Below, in pieces: positions 43,663 through 52,531 of a DNA stretch of 62,597 nucleotides. The translations under genes and the position numbers were made by a program. The stretch is taken from NCBI RefSeq assembly GCF_003287455.1, contig NZ_PRLC01000017.1, forward strand, positions 1-62,597. Reading direction: 5' to 3'. The DNA comes from Faecalibacterium hattorii (lineage in GTDB: Bacteria; Bacillota; Clostridia; Oscillospirales; Ruminococcaceae). The number at the start of each line of letters is the position of its first letter. The stretch's first letter is position 1. The notes beneath the pieces were generated by a model. The model was not told the origin of the DNA. It worked only from the letters and a program-made list of their open reading frames with translations, and searched no databases.

Positions 43663-44748
43663 ATGAAAAAGATCACTCGTCGCAGCTTCCTCGCAGCAGC
43701 CGGTGTTTCCGCCGCTGCTCTGGCTCTGACCGCTTGCGGTGGCTCTTCCAACAGCACCACCAGCACCGCTGCTTCTTCCGCTGCAGCTTCTACCACCGCC
43801 GGTGATGCAGCCGCTGCTGCTTCCGACCCGAAGGTGACTCTGGTTTACGCCGAGGTCAACCCGCTGGACACCATCGTTGGCCAGACCGCTACCCACTTCA
43901 AGGAGAAGGTCGAGGAGCTGACCGGCGGTTCCGTGGTCATCGACGTGCAGGCTTCCGGTGTTCTGGGTTCTGAGAACGACGTTCTGGACGCCATTCTGGG
44001 CGGCTCCACTTCCATCGATATGAGCCGTATCTCCGCTTTCGCACTGACCAGCTACGGCTGCAACAAGTCCAAGCTGCTGAGCATCCCCTTCACCTTTGAG
44101 AACCGTGCACACTTCTGGAACTTCGCAAACAGCGACCTCGCTCCGGAGTTCCTGAACGAGCCGCAGGAGCTGGGTCTGCCCGTTCGCGGCATCTTCTACG
44201 GCGAGGAGGGCTTCCGCCACTTCTTCACCGTCAACCCCGTTTCCGGCATTGAGGACTTCAAGGGCCTGAAGCTGCGTGTGTCCAACGACCCCGTCATGAA
44301 CGGCATGGTCGAGGGTCTGGGCGCGAACCCCACCGTCGTTTCCTTCGGTGAACTGTACAGCGCACTGCAGACCGGCGTTGTGGATGGCGCTGAGCAGCCC
44401 ATCGCAAACTACAAGTCCAACGCATTCCCCGAAGTTGCAAACAACCTGATCCTCGACGGTCACACGCTGGGTGCCATTCAGGCTGTTATCACCGATAACG
44501 CTTGGGGCAAGCTGACCGAGAACCAGCAGGCTGCCATCATGGAGGCCGGTGCGGATACGCAGGCCTTCAACGCAGATCTGTCTGAGAGCGCTGAGAACAA
44601 GGTCCTCGACGAGCTGAAGTCTTCCGGCTGCAATGTCGTCGACGTCCCCGATAAGACTCCTTGGCAGGAAGCTTGCCAGAAGGTCATCAGCGAGAACACT
44701 TCGGATCAGGCAGAGCTGTATCAGCAGCTGCTGGACATGAAGGGCTGA
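43663..44748 (+). CDS. dctP: TRAP transporter solute-binding protein
   Basis: 361 residues. KKITRRSFLAAAG twin-arginine-like start, lipobox LTACGG, Ser/Thr/Ala-rich tether (25-52), then the DctP fold: SGVLGSENDVLDAILGGST, GLKLRVSNDPVMNGMVEGLGANP (carboxylate-binding Arg) and VVDGAEQPIANY. RBS TAGGAGGA. Codon use suggests high expression. It is separated from dctQ-dctM by a hairpin, which would keep the binding protein in excess over the membrane parts. Confidence 0.94.
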   Translation: MKKITRRSFLAAAGVSAAALALTACGGSSNSTTSTAASSAAASTTAGDAAAAASDPKVTLVYAEVNPLDTIVGQTATHFKEKVEELTGGSVVIDVQASGVLGSENDVLDAILGGSTSIDMSRISAFALTSYGCNKSKLLSIPFTFENRAHFWNFANSDLAPEFLNEPQELGLPVRGIFYGEEGFRHFFTVNPVSGIEDFKGLKLRVSNDPVMNGMVEGLGANPTVVSFGELYSALQTGVVDGAEQPIANYKSNAFPEVANNLILDGHTLGAIQAVITDNAWGKLTENQQAAIMEAGADTQAFNADLSESAENKVLDELKSSGCNVVDVPDKTPWQEACQKVISENTSDQAELYQQLLDMKG

Positions 44749-44779
44749 GCCTGAGCGTCCGCTCCTAAAGTTGTAAGAC

Positions 44780-44829
44780 GCCCGGCGGGTGGTGACGGGA
44801 TCTTCCCCGCCGCACCCGCCGGGCTTTTT
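44780..44829 (+). terminator. Intra-operon terminator between dctP and dctQ
   Basis: GCCCGGCGGGTG … CACCCGCCGGGC with TTTTT. It lies 32 bases after dctP and 17 before dctQ, with no second promoter visible, so partial read-through is likely. Confidence 0.9.
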
Positions 44830-44845
44830 GTAAGGAGGAATGAAC

Positions 44846-45367
44846 ATGCCGAAAATCTTTGACACACTGGATAAGATCAAGCCGGCCTATGACATTACCT
44901 ACAAAGTGGTGCTTTTCATCTGCAAGATCCTGCTGATCGCGGATATCGCCATCACCACGATGTCGGTCATCGGCCGCTACGTTCCCTTTATCCCGGACCC
45001 CGCATGGTCGGAAGAGGTCGTGCTGACCTGCATGAGCTACATGGCCGTTCTGAGCGCTGCGCTGGCCATCCGCCGCGGTGCCCACATCCGCATGACCGCA
45101 TTTGATGTCTACCTGCCCAAGACCGTGCTGAAGTGCCTTGAGATCCTGTCCGATGTGGCCGTCTTTGCACTGGGCGTCATCATGATGGTGGTCGGCTGGA
45201 ACTACGCCACCACGCTGGGCGGCCGCGGTTTCTACGTCTCGATGCCTTGGCTGAGCCGCTTCTGGATGTACTTCCCGGTGCCTCTGGCCGGTGTTGCCAT
45301 GATCATCTTTGAGATCGAGGCCGTCTACAACCACATCAAGAGCTTTTTTGTAAAGGAGGAGAACTGA
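44846..45367 (+). CDS. dctQ: TRAP transporter small permease
   Basis: 173 residues, four transmembrane helices (about 20-42, 55-73, 96-120, 138-158) and the family motif WSEEVVLTCMSYMAVLSAALAIRRGAHIRM split around helix 2. ATG 44846 is preferred over 44840 because AAGGAGG directly precedes 44840. Pairs with DctM in the membrane. Confidence 0.93.
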   Translation: MPKIFDTLDKIKPAYDITYKVVLFICKILLIADIAITTMSVIGRYVPFIPDPAWSEEVVLTCMSYMAVLSAALAIRRGAHIRMTAFDVYLPKTVLKCLEILSDVAVFALGVIMMVVGWNYATTLGGRGFYVSMPWLSRFWMYFPVPLAGVAMIIFEIEAVYNHIKSFFVKEEN

Positions 45368-45368
45368 T

Positions 45369-46709
45369 ATGACAGTACAGACACTGGCAATTGTTGTCCT
45401 TCTGGTCAGCTTCTTCGTAATGATCTTCCTGCGCTTCCCCATCGCGTATGCGGTCGGCCTGTCCAGCGTGTTCTGCATGTTGGTGCAGGGTCAGGCGCTG
45501 ACCGATGTCTGCCGCCTGATGGTCAAGGGCATCTCGTCCTTCAGCCTGATGGCTGTGCCGTTCTTCATCACCATGGGCGTGCTCATGGGCTCCGGCGGTA
45601 TTTCCGAAAAGCTGATCGCGCTGGCTGACGCCTGCGTCGGCTGGATGCGCGGCGGCATGGCCATGGTCAACATCGTGGCTTCCTACTTCTTCGGCGGCAT
45701 TTCCGGTTCTGCTTCGGCCGATACCGCTTCCATCGGTTCCATCATGATCCCCATGATGGTCGATCAGGGTTACGACGCCGACTTCTCCACGGCTGTTACC
45801 ATCACCTCCTCCTGCGAGGGTCTGCTGGTCCCGCCGAGTCATAACATGGTCATCTACGCAACCACCGCGGGTGGTATCTCCGTCGGCAGCCTGTTCCTCG
45901 CGGGCTACCTGCCCGGCGCTCTGCTGGCCATCGTCCTGATGGTCGGCTCCTACATCATCTCCGTCAAGGAGAATTACCCCAAGGGCTCTCCGTTCAGCAT
46001 CAAGGGCTTTATCAAGCAGATGGGCACCTCCGTCTGGGCACTGGCCGCTGTCATCATCGTCGTGGTCGGCGTCGTCGGCGGCGCGTTCACTGCCACCGAG
46101 TCCGCTGCAATCGCAGTTATCTACTCGCTGTTCGTTTCCGTCTTCGTCTACAAGGGCCTTGACTGGAAGGGCGTCTGGCACGCTCTGGACGAGTGCGTGA
46201 ACACCCTGTCCATCGTCCTGATCCTGATCGCCACCTCTGCGGTGTTCGGCAACTGCCTGACCATGCTGCACGTGCCCGATCTGGCTGCAAACGCCATCAC
46301 CAGCGTGACCGATAACCCCTACATCATCGCTCTGCTGATCGACCTGATCATTCTGATTCTGGGCTGCATTATGGATATGGCCCCCATCATCCTGATCGCA
46401 ACCCCGATCCTGCTGCCCATCGCAACGTCCATCGGCATCGATCCCATCCAGTTCGGTATCATCGTGGTCCTGAACTGCGGCATCGGTCTGCTGACTCCCC
46501 CTGTCGGTGCGGTCCTGTTCATCGGCTCTGCCGTGGCGAAGCGCCCGATGGAGAAGGTCGTCAAGGCCACCCTGCCGTTCTACCTGTGCATGTTCATCGC
46601 CCTGCTGCTGCTGACGTTCATCCCCGATATCAGCCTTGCCATCCCCAAGCTGCTCGGCGGCTACGTCAGCCCCATCGCAAACCCGCTGGGCCCGGTGTTC
46701 ATCCACTAA
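45369..46709 (+). CDS. dctM: TRAP transporter large permease
   Basis: 446 residues, about 12 helices. Family motifs GGISGSASADTASIGSIMIPMM and GLLTPPVGAVLF are present. It carries the sodium-coupled transport of an organic acid or sialic-acid-like substrate bound by DctP; the substrate is not predictable here. RBS AAGGAGGAGAAC overlaps the end of dctQ. Confidence 0.95.
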   Translation: MTVQTLAIVVLLVSFFVMIFLRFPIAYAVGLSSVFCMLVQGQALTDVCRLMVKGISSFSLMAVPFFITMGVLMGSGGISEKLIALADACVGWMRGGMAMVNIVASYFFGGISGSASADTASIGSIMIPMMVDQGYDADFSTAVTITSSCEGLLVPPSHNMVIYATTAGGISVGSLFLAGYLPGALLAIVLMVGSYIISVKENYPKGSPFSIKGFIKQMGTSVWALAAVIIVVVGVVGGAFTATESAAIAVIYSLFVSVFVYKGLDWKGVWHALDECVNTLSIVLILIATSAVFGNCLTMLHVPDLAANAITSVTDNPYIIALLIDLIILILGCIMDMAPIILIATPILLPIATSIGIDPIQFGIIVVLNCGIGLLTPPVGAVLFIGSAVAKRPMEKVVKATLPFYLCMFIALLLLTFIPDISLAIPKLLGGYVSPIANPLGPVFIH

Positions 46710-46753
46710 ACAAGTCATTCTCTCCTTCTTCTCCACAATTGTATAGAATGCGG

Positions 46754-46792
46754 AACAAGACCCCCGGCGTAAGCCGGGGGTCTTGTTCTTTT
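46754..46792. terminator. TRAP operon terminator
   Basis: AACAAGACCCCCGGC / GCCGGGGGTCTTGTT, a perfect 15-base stem, then CTTTT. It may also end the convergent kinase gene. Confidence 0.95.
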
Positions 46793-46793
46793 G

Positions 46794-47618
46794 TCAGAGC
46801 AGCTTTTTCAGCGTCGTTTCCCGCAGACCCGCCAGCTTATCGGGCCATGTGTTCAGGCGGGCAAGATCGCGGAGGAACTGGGCTTCGGTGAGGTCGGAAG
46901 TTGCCGCTTGCAGCAGTACATTCCGTGTAAAAAGAAAAACATTGTCCGAACTGGAATAAAAAATCAGCTCGACATGACCGGAGAAGAGGGAAAACAGCGC
47001 CGTGCGCAGCTCGTGGGAGCCGAACAGAGGAACGAGGTCGGAATCTTTCAACAACAGCACGTCTGCTTGTGGAAAAAATTGCAGGGCCGTTTCGCGCAGG
47101 GCGGCGGCGTCCGGCCAGCAGGGAGCGGCTTCCGCCATCCGGGGCGCATAGCAGACGAAGGCTCCGGCGTCCCGCGCGGCGGCAATGGCCTTGAGGTGGG
47201 TCAACCGGGCGGGGGAGTCCAGCAGACAGCCGGAGGAAAAGCAGAGGGCGAAGGCGCCCCGCAGGGCGGCGGCATCCAACTGTTCCGGCGCATACAGCAG
47301 TTCGGCGGAAGGGGCGCGGTAGGGGAGAAGCTTCCCCGCGCCGGAGAAGACCACCGGCGTGCGGGCCGCGTCCGTGAAGCAGAGGTGGGTGCAGTCGATG
47401 CCGTCGGCGGCAAGCTGGGCTGCCGCCTTGCGGCCGAAGGGGTCGGCCCCCAGTTGGGAGAGGAGCGCGGCGTGCCCGCCCGCGCGGACATAGGCGCGGC
47501 AGAACGCAGCGCCCCATCCGCCGACCGAAACGCGGAACGTCTCGGCCAGCTCCGGCACCGTGTCCGCGCCCAGCTCCACCCATGCCTCGCCAAGGCAGAA
47601 AAGCGGCTTTTCCGGCAT
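46794..47618 (-). CDS. Degenerate PfkB-family carbohydrate kinase
   Basis: 274 residues. The N-terminal half matches PfkB/ribokinase proteins: LGEAWVELGAD, the VGGWGAAFCRAYVRAGGHAALLSQLGAD glycine-rich segment split by family-typical residues, and YAPRMAEAAPCWPD. The C-terminal third is short and lacks the (A/D)TxGAGD catalytic motif and anion hole, so kinase activity is doubtful. No frameshift is visible; the protein ends in an unrelated LRDLARLNTWPDKLAGLR helix. Promoter TTGACG (47678-47683) / TATACT (47654-47659) on the minus strand. Confidence 0.75.
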   Translation of the reverse strand: MPEKPLFCLGEAWVELGADTVPELAETFRVSVGGWGAAFCRAYVRAGGHAALLSQLGADPFGRKAAAQLAADGIDCTHLCFTDAARTPVVFSGAGKLLPYRAPSAELLYAPEQLDAAALRGAFALCFSSGCLLDSPARLTHLKAIAAARDAGAFVCYAPRMAEAAPCWPDAAALRETALQFFPQADVLLLKDSDLVPLFGSHELRTALFSLFSGHVELIFYSSSDNVFLFTRNVLLQAATSDLTEAQFLRDLARLNTWPDKLAGLRETTLKKLL

Positions 47619-47695
47619 CTGTGCTCCCTCCTCTCCCGGTAAAATCGGGTTTCAGTATACACCCACAAAAAGTGGTTCGTCAACGGGATCTTCCC

Positions 47696-47725
47696 TTGAC
47701 AATGATGGGAAGACTATGCTAAACT
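47696..47725 (+). promoter_or_regulatory. MATE transporter promoter
   Basis: TTGACA (47696-47701) and TAAACT (47720-47725), 18-base spacing. Confidence 0.7.
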
Positions 47726-47762
47726 TGCGAACTGGTGTAAGAAAAAACAGAAAGGACGTTCC

Positions 47763-49067
47763 ATGGACCTCACAAAGCAGTTTGTTAAGTACGTATCCCA
47801 GAACATTTTCGGCTTGCTGGGCACTTCGTGCTATATTCTGGCGGACACCTATTTCATCGCACAGGCGGCGGGCACCGACGGCGTGACCCTGCTGAACCTT
47901 TGTCTGCCGATCTACAACTTCATCTTTGCCATCGGCTCGATGATCGGCCTCGGCGCGGCGACCCGCTACGCCATCCTGCGGGCGCAGGGCGACGAGAAGG
48001 CTCAGCGGTATTTTTCCAACGCTATCTTCTGCGCCTGCATTCTGGCGGTGCCCTTTGTTCTGGCGGGCATCTTCTGCCCGGACGGGCTGCTGCGGCTGAT
48101 GGGCGGCGACGCGGGCATCGTGGCGCTGGGCGAGAACTACGCCCGCATCTTCCTGCTCTTTACGCCCTTCTTCATGTGCAACTATGTGGTGGCGTCCTTC
48201 GTCCGCAACGACGGCGACCCTTCGCTGGCCATGGTGGCGACGCTGAGCGGCAGCCTGTTCAATGTGGTGTTTGACTACATCTTCATCTTCCCCATGGGGC
48301 TGGGGCTGCCCGGCGCGGCGCTGGCAACGGCCATTTCGCCGATGCTCAGCATTGCCATTTGCAGCACCCACTTTTTGAAAAAGAGCAACACCGTCGCCTT
48401 TGTACGGAAGGCACCGTCCCTCCGGCTGCTGGCCCAGAGCTGCCAGCTTGGCATCTCCGGTTTCGTCGGGGAGCTGTCGTCGGGCGTGACCACCACCGTC
48501 TTCAACTTCCTGCTGCTTCGGCTGGCGGGCAATGTGGCCGTGGCGGCCTATGGCGTCGTGGCAAACTTCGCGCTGGTGGCGACGGCCATCTTCAACGGTG
48601 TGGCGCAGGGCGCACAGCCGCTGGTCAGCCAGTGCTACGGCAGGAATGAGATGGCCGGGGCCAAGAAGCTCCTGCTGCTGGGCTGCGGCACGGCGCTGGG
48701 GCTGGCGGCGGTGCTGTACGGCGTCGTGTTCGGCTTTACCGATTCGCTGGTGGCCCTGTTCAACAGCGAAAATTCGGCCCTTATGGCGGAGTTTGCCCAC
48801 AGTGGGATGCGCCTCTACTTCGCGGGTTACTTCTTCGCGGGGTGCAACATCGTGGCGGCGGGCTACCTCGGCGCGGTGGACCGCCCGACGGAAGCTTCCA
48901 TCACCTCGCTCTGCCGGGGCATGGCGGCCATCGTGGTCTGTTCGCTGGTGCTGAGCGCCCTGTTCGGGATGGCCGGCGTCTGGGCGGCCTTCCCGGCGTC
49001 GGAGGCCATCACCTTTGCGCTGACGCTCTACCTGCTCAAGCGGGGGGAGCGGACCGCCAAGGCGTAG
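47763..49067 (+). CDS. MATE-family efflux transporter
   Basis: 434 residues, twelve helices in two homologous halves. Typical segments are ILADTYFIAQAAGTDGVTLLNLCLP near 25-50, FVRNDGDPSLAMVAT near 145-158, and VAQGAQPLVSQCYG near 282-295. Sodium- or proton-driven exporter; substrate unknown. RBS AAAGGACG. Convergent with an AraC-type regulator that could control it. Confidence 0.92.
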   Translation: MDLTKQFVKYVSQNIFGLLGTSCYILADTYFIAQAAGTDGVTLLNLCLPIYNFIFAIGSMIGLGAATRYAILRAQGDEKAQRYFSNAIFCACILAVPFVLAGIFCPDGLLRLMGGDAGIVALGENYARIFLLFTPFFMCNYVVASFVRNDGDPSLAMVATLSGSLFNVVFDYIFIFPMGLGLPGAALATAISPMLSIAICSTHFLKKSNTVAFVRKAPSLRLLAQSCQLGISGFVGELSSGVTTTVFNFLLLRLAGNVAVAAYGVVANFALVATAIFNGVAQGAQPLVSQCYGRNEMAGAKKLLLLGCGTALGLAAVLYGVVFGFTDSLVALFNSENSALMAEFAHSGMRLYFAGYFFAGCNIVAAGYLGAVDRPTEASITSLCRGMAAIVVCSLVLSALFGMAGVWAAFPASEAITFALTLYLLKRGERTAKA

Positions 49068-49073
49068 ACCTTA

Positions 49074-49931
49074 TTAAATATAGAGCTCCTGCTCCCGCCG
49101 GTTCTCTGCCGGCGAGAGGGGACGCACTGCCTGACCGGCCATTGCCCGCCACTGCGCGGGGGATTGGCCGGTCTCTTTTTTGAAGACGCGGCAGAGGTAG
49201 TTGGCTCCCGAAAAACCGCAGAGGCTGGCGATGACGTCCAGCGTGTACTCCCGGTGGAGCAGCAGCCGCATGGCCGCTTCGATCCGGACCGTGGTGAGGT
49301 AGCGCCCCGGCGGCACCCCCACCGCAGCGGTGAAGGTGCGGACGAGGTGGCTCTTGGAGACGCCCAGCCGCTCGCTGAGCTCTTCCACGCCGTAGAGGCC
49401 CGCGTAGTTCTGGCGGATGTCCTCGATGGCGGCGGTGACGAGGGGCGGCAGCGCAGGGGCAGCGCTGTCCGCGCCCGAAAGCTCGCACAGCAGGGCAAAG
49501 ACCAGCTGGCTCGTCATCCGGCCGTGGTGGTCCGGCGGCTCGTCCCCGGCGGCTGCGGCAAGGCGGCCCATCAGCTCGGCGGCGGCAGGGCAGGTCTCGC
49601 CGCGGGCAAGGAAGGGCAGCTCGGTAAGCCCGGCGAGGAACTGGGCGGCGGCTTGGCCGGTGAGCTGGACGCAGAGCAGGTGGCAGCTTCCTTCCGGGGC
49701 GAGGGCCAGCGGCGCGCGGCTCAAGATCAGGTGTCCGGCGGGGACGCTTTGGGGCGGCAGGATGAGAGCCGACCCCGCCGCCGACGGCCCCATGGCGGGG
49801 AGAGAGGCGGTGCATTTTCCGCTGGAGACAAGGCAGACCCACAGCCCCTCGCCGCTCAGGGTGAAGGGGGCATCGGGCTGGATATCCTGCACCGAAGCAA
49901 GCGCGGCGGTGGTGCTCCAATCGTAAATCAA
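49074..49931 (-). CDS. AraC-family transcriptional regulator
   Basis: About 285 residues. N-terminal cupin-like sensing domain (1-150), then the AraC DNA-binding domain (185-275): LYGVEELSERLGVSKSHLVRTFTAAVGVPPGRYL and LDVIASLCGFSGANYLCRVFKKETGQSPAQWR. A TTG start at 49931 is preferred because GAGGTG lies 7-12 bases upstream; the alternative TTG at 49946 would contain that RBS. It is divergent from the msmK-like ATPase gene, so it may regulate sugar uptake or the convergent MATE gene. Confidence 0.85.
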   Translation of the reverse strand: MIYDWSTTAALASVQDIQPDAPFTLSGEGLWVCLVSSGKCTASLPAMGPSAAGSALILPPQSVPAGHLILSRAPLALAPEGSCHLLCVQLTGQAAAQFLAGLTELPFLARGETCPAAAELMGRLAAAAGDEPPDHHGRMTSQLVFALLCELSGADSAAPALPPLVTAAIEDIRQNYAGLYGVEELSERLGVSKSHLVRTFTAAVGVPPGRYLTTVRIEAAMRLLLHREYTLDVIASLCGFSGANYLCRVFKKETGQSPAQWRAMAGQAVRPLSPAENRREQELYI

Positions 49932-50058
49932 TATCTGACACCTCAAATCAATAAAATGCTATTTTATATCATAAAATAATCTGTTATTATAATACCAACG
50001 AGAACGAGCACCGTCAAGGTGCCGTAACATAGAAAAATTTTTATGGAGGAAATGACCT

Positions 50059-51174
50059 ATGGCTTCGATCAGCTGCCAGCATATCTACAAGATCTATCCG
50101 GGCGCTACCGCTCCTTCTGTTACCGACTTCAACCTTGAGATTCAGGACAAGGAGTTCATCATCTTCGTCGGCCCCTCTGGCTGCGGTAAGTCCACCACCC
50201 TGCGCATGATCGCCGGTCTGGAGGAGATCTCCAAGGGCGAGATGTACATCGGCGGCCGCCTGATCAACGATGTCCCCCCGAAGGACCGCGATATCGCAAT
50301 GGTGTTCCAGAGCTACGCTCTGTACCCCCACATGACCGTTTACAAGAACATTGCATTCGGTCTGGAGCTGCGCAAGACCCCGAAGGACGAGATCGACCGC
50401 CGCGTCCACGAAGCTGCTAAGATCCTTGAGATCGAGCATCTGCTGGATCGTAAGCCGAAGGCTCTGTCCGGCGGCCAGCGCCAGCGTGTTGCTCTGGGCC
50501 GTGCAATGGTCCGTAACCCGGCCGTCTTCCTGCTGGACGAGCCTCTGTCCAACTTGGACGCTAAGCTCCGTACCAGCATGCGTACCGAGATCATCAAGCT
50601 GCACAAGAAGCTGGCTACCACCTTCATCTACGTTACCCACGACCAGACCGAGGCTATGACCATGGGCGATCGTATCGTCGTTATGAAGGACGGTATCATC
50701 CAGCAGGTCGATACCCCGCAGAACCTGTACGATATGCCTTGCAACATGTTCGTTGCAGGCTTCATCGGCAGCCCCCAGATGAACTTCCTCGACGGCACCG
50801 TGACCAAGAGCGGCGACCAGTACGCCATTGATCTGGGCGGCGACACCATCCCCCTGCCCAAGGAGAAGACCGCTGACGGCAAGCTGGATTCTTACGTCGG
50901 CAAGAAGGTCAAGATGGGCATCCGTCCTGAGGATATCGATGATGAGCCCGAATTCATGGCAAAGCATCCGGACTGCCATCTGGAAACTCAGGTCGATGTC
51001 TCTGAGATGATGGGCGCTGAGATCTACCTGTATCTGGAGTACAAGGGCAATAAGATGACCGCCCGCGTCGCTCCCACCTCCAAGGCCCGCAACGGAGATA
51101 CCGTTAGGGTCGCCTTCGATCCGCACAAGGTCCATGTCTTCGATGTGGAGACCGAGCAGACCATCCTGAACTGA
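50059..51174 (+). CDS. Sugar ABC transporter ATPase (MsmK/UgpC type)
   Basis: 371 residues. Walker A GPSGCGKST (38-46), Q-loop, signature LSGGQRQR, Walker B VFLLDEP and H-loop THDQTEA. The C-terminal OB-type regulatory domain (245-371) identifies the carbohydrate CUT1/MalK group. No permease or binding protein is adjacent, so it is likely a shared ATPase for several sugar importers, as MsmK is in other Firmicutes. Codon bias suggests high expression. RBS GGAGGAAATG. Confidence 0.93.
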   Translation: MASISCQHIYKIYPGATAPSVTDFNLEIQDKEFIIFVGPSGCGKSTTLRMIAGLEEISKGEMYIGGRLINDVPPKDRDIAMVFQSYALYPHMTVYKNIAFGLELRKTPKDEIDRRVHEAAKILEIEHLLDRKPKALSGGQRQRVALGRAMVRNPAVFLLDEPLSNLDAKLRTSMRTEIIKLHKKLATTFIYVTHDQTEAMTMGDRIVVMKDGIIQQVDTPQNLYDMPCNMFVAGFIGSPQMNFLDGTVTKSGDQYAIDLGGDTIPLPKEKTADGKLDSYVGKKVKMGIRPEDIDDEPEFMAKHPDCHLETQVDVSEMMGAEIYLYLEYKGNKMTARVAPTSKARNGDTVRVAFDPHKVHVFDVETEQTILN

Positions 51175-51208
51175 TTATCCAAGGATCGTTTTTGGTCCTC
51201 CTAATAGC

Positions 51209-51242
51209 AAAAGCCGCTGGGAAGAGATTCCCGGCGGCTTTT
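51209..51242. terminator. Bidirectional terminator
   Basis: AAAAGCCGC-T-GGGAA / TTCCC-GGCGGCTTTT between convergent msmK-like and hflX genes. Confidence 0.9.
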
Positions 51243-51263
51243 GTTGTTATATAGATCGAAAAA

Positions 51264-52529
51264 TCAGACCAGATACCCTTCGAAGCAGTGGAGGTCCTCG
51301 GTCTTGACGATGCCTTCCAGATAGAGGCCGTCCTCGCGGTATTCCTCCACCTGCACGCTGCCGCGCTCCCGCATGGGGGCGGCGAGGCCGAGCTTGTCGT
51401 AGGGGAGCAGCACCTTCAGGGTGTGCACCCGGTCGCTGAGGATCCCGTCCAGCTTTTGCAGCAGCTTGTCCAGCCCGTAGCCGGTCTTGGCGCTGGTGAG
51501 CAGGATGTCCGGGTCAAAGTTCAGGGCGTTGGGCTTATCGCACTTGTTGTAGACGGTCAGGCGGGGGATGTCGGCGCAGTCCAGCCCGTCCAGAACCTCG
51601 TCGGTCACGGCGAGCTGTTCCTCGCGCTGTTCATCGCCCGCGTCGGCAACCCGGACGATGACGTCCGACCACGCGGCTTCTTCCAGCGTAGATTTGAAGG
51701 CTTCCACTAGATTGTGCGGCAGACGGGACACGAAACCGACCGTGTCCACCAGCAGCACGGCCATGCCGCTGGGGAGCACCAGCTTCCGGCTGGTGGGGTC
51801 CAGCGTGGCAAAGAGCATGTCGGCCTCGGCGACGCTGGGGCCGCAGAGGGCGTTCATCAGGCTGGATTTGCCCACGTTGGTATAACCCACCAAGCTGACC
51901 ACCGGCATTCCGGTCTTGGCGCGGGCCTTCCGGCTCTCGCCGCGGCGCTTCTCCATCTCGGCCAGCTTTTCGGCCAGCGCGTCGATGCGGGCGTGGACAT
52001 GGCGGCGGTCCAGTTCCAGCTTGGTCTCACCGGCACCACGGCGGGCACCCCCGCCGCCGCCGCCACCGCCGCCTTGGCGGCTCAGGCTCTCGCCCATGCC
52101 CTGCAAGCGGGGCAGCCGGTAGCGCAGCAGGGCCAGCTCGGTCTGGAGCTTGCCCTCGTTGGTCACGGCGCGGCTGCGGAAGATCTCCAAGATCAGCATG
52201 GTGCGGTCGATGACTTCCAGCCCACCCAGCGCGGTGGAGATGTTGCGGATCTGGCTGCCGGTCAGTTCGCCGTCAAACACGGCGCACTGGGCCCCCAGCT
52301 CCTCGGCGGCGAGGTGGGCTTCCTCCAGTTTGCCGCTGCCCAGCACGATGCCGGTCTCCGGCGTCTGGCGCTTCTGGGTCACCTCGGCCACGGCCTCCAT
52401 GTGGTTGGCTTCGCACAGGGCCGAAAGCTCGGCAAGGCTGCGCTCACAGTCCCAAAGGCCCTGATCCAGCGCCAATAAGATTACCTTCGTCGGGGGTGTT
52501 TCCACTAAAATATCGTAAAGTTCGCTCAA
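51264..52529 (-). CDS. hflX: GTPase HflX
   Basis: 421 residues. N-terminal HflX domain, a Gly-rich linker of nine consecutive glycines followed by ARRGAGETKLELDRR, coiled coil, then the G domain: G1 GYTNVGKSS, G2/G3 TLDPTSR and VDTVGFVSRLP, G4 NKCD. Ribosome-splitting GTPase in stress. The TTG at 52529 is chosen as start: GAGAGG lies 6-7 bases upstream and it follows the GNAT stop by 2 bases. The longer ATG form from 52580 lies wholly inside the GNAT gene. Confidence 0.93.
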   Translation of the reverse strand: MSELYDILVETPPTKVILLALDQGLWDCERSLAELSALCEANHMEAVAEVTQKRQTPETGIVLGSGKLEEAHLAAEELGAQCAVFDGELTGSQIRNISTALGGLEVIDRTMLILEIFRSRAVTNEGKLQTELALLRYRLPRLQGMGESLSRQGGGGGGGGGARRGAGETKLELDRRHVHARIDALAEKLAEMEKRRGESRKARAKTGMPVVSLVGYTNVGKSSLMNALCGPSVAEADMLFATLDPTSRKLVLPSGMAVLLVDTVGFVSRLPHNLVEAFKSTLEEAAWSDVIVRVADAGDEQREEQLAVTDEVLDGLDCADIPRLTVYNKCDKPNALNFDPDILLTSAKTGYGLDKLLQKLDGILSDRVHTLKVLLPYDKLGLAAPMRERGSVQVEEYREDGLYLEGIVKTEDLHCFEGYLV

Positions 52530-52531
52530 AA

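Noticed and set aside
52020-52080. GCC-triplet repeat as a regulatory repeat
   Set aside because: It encodes the poly-glycine linker normal for HflX proteins.
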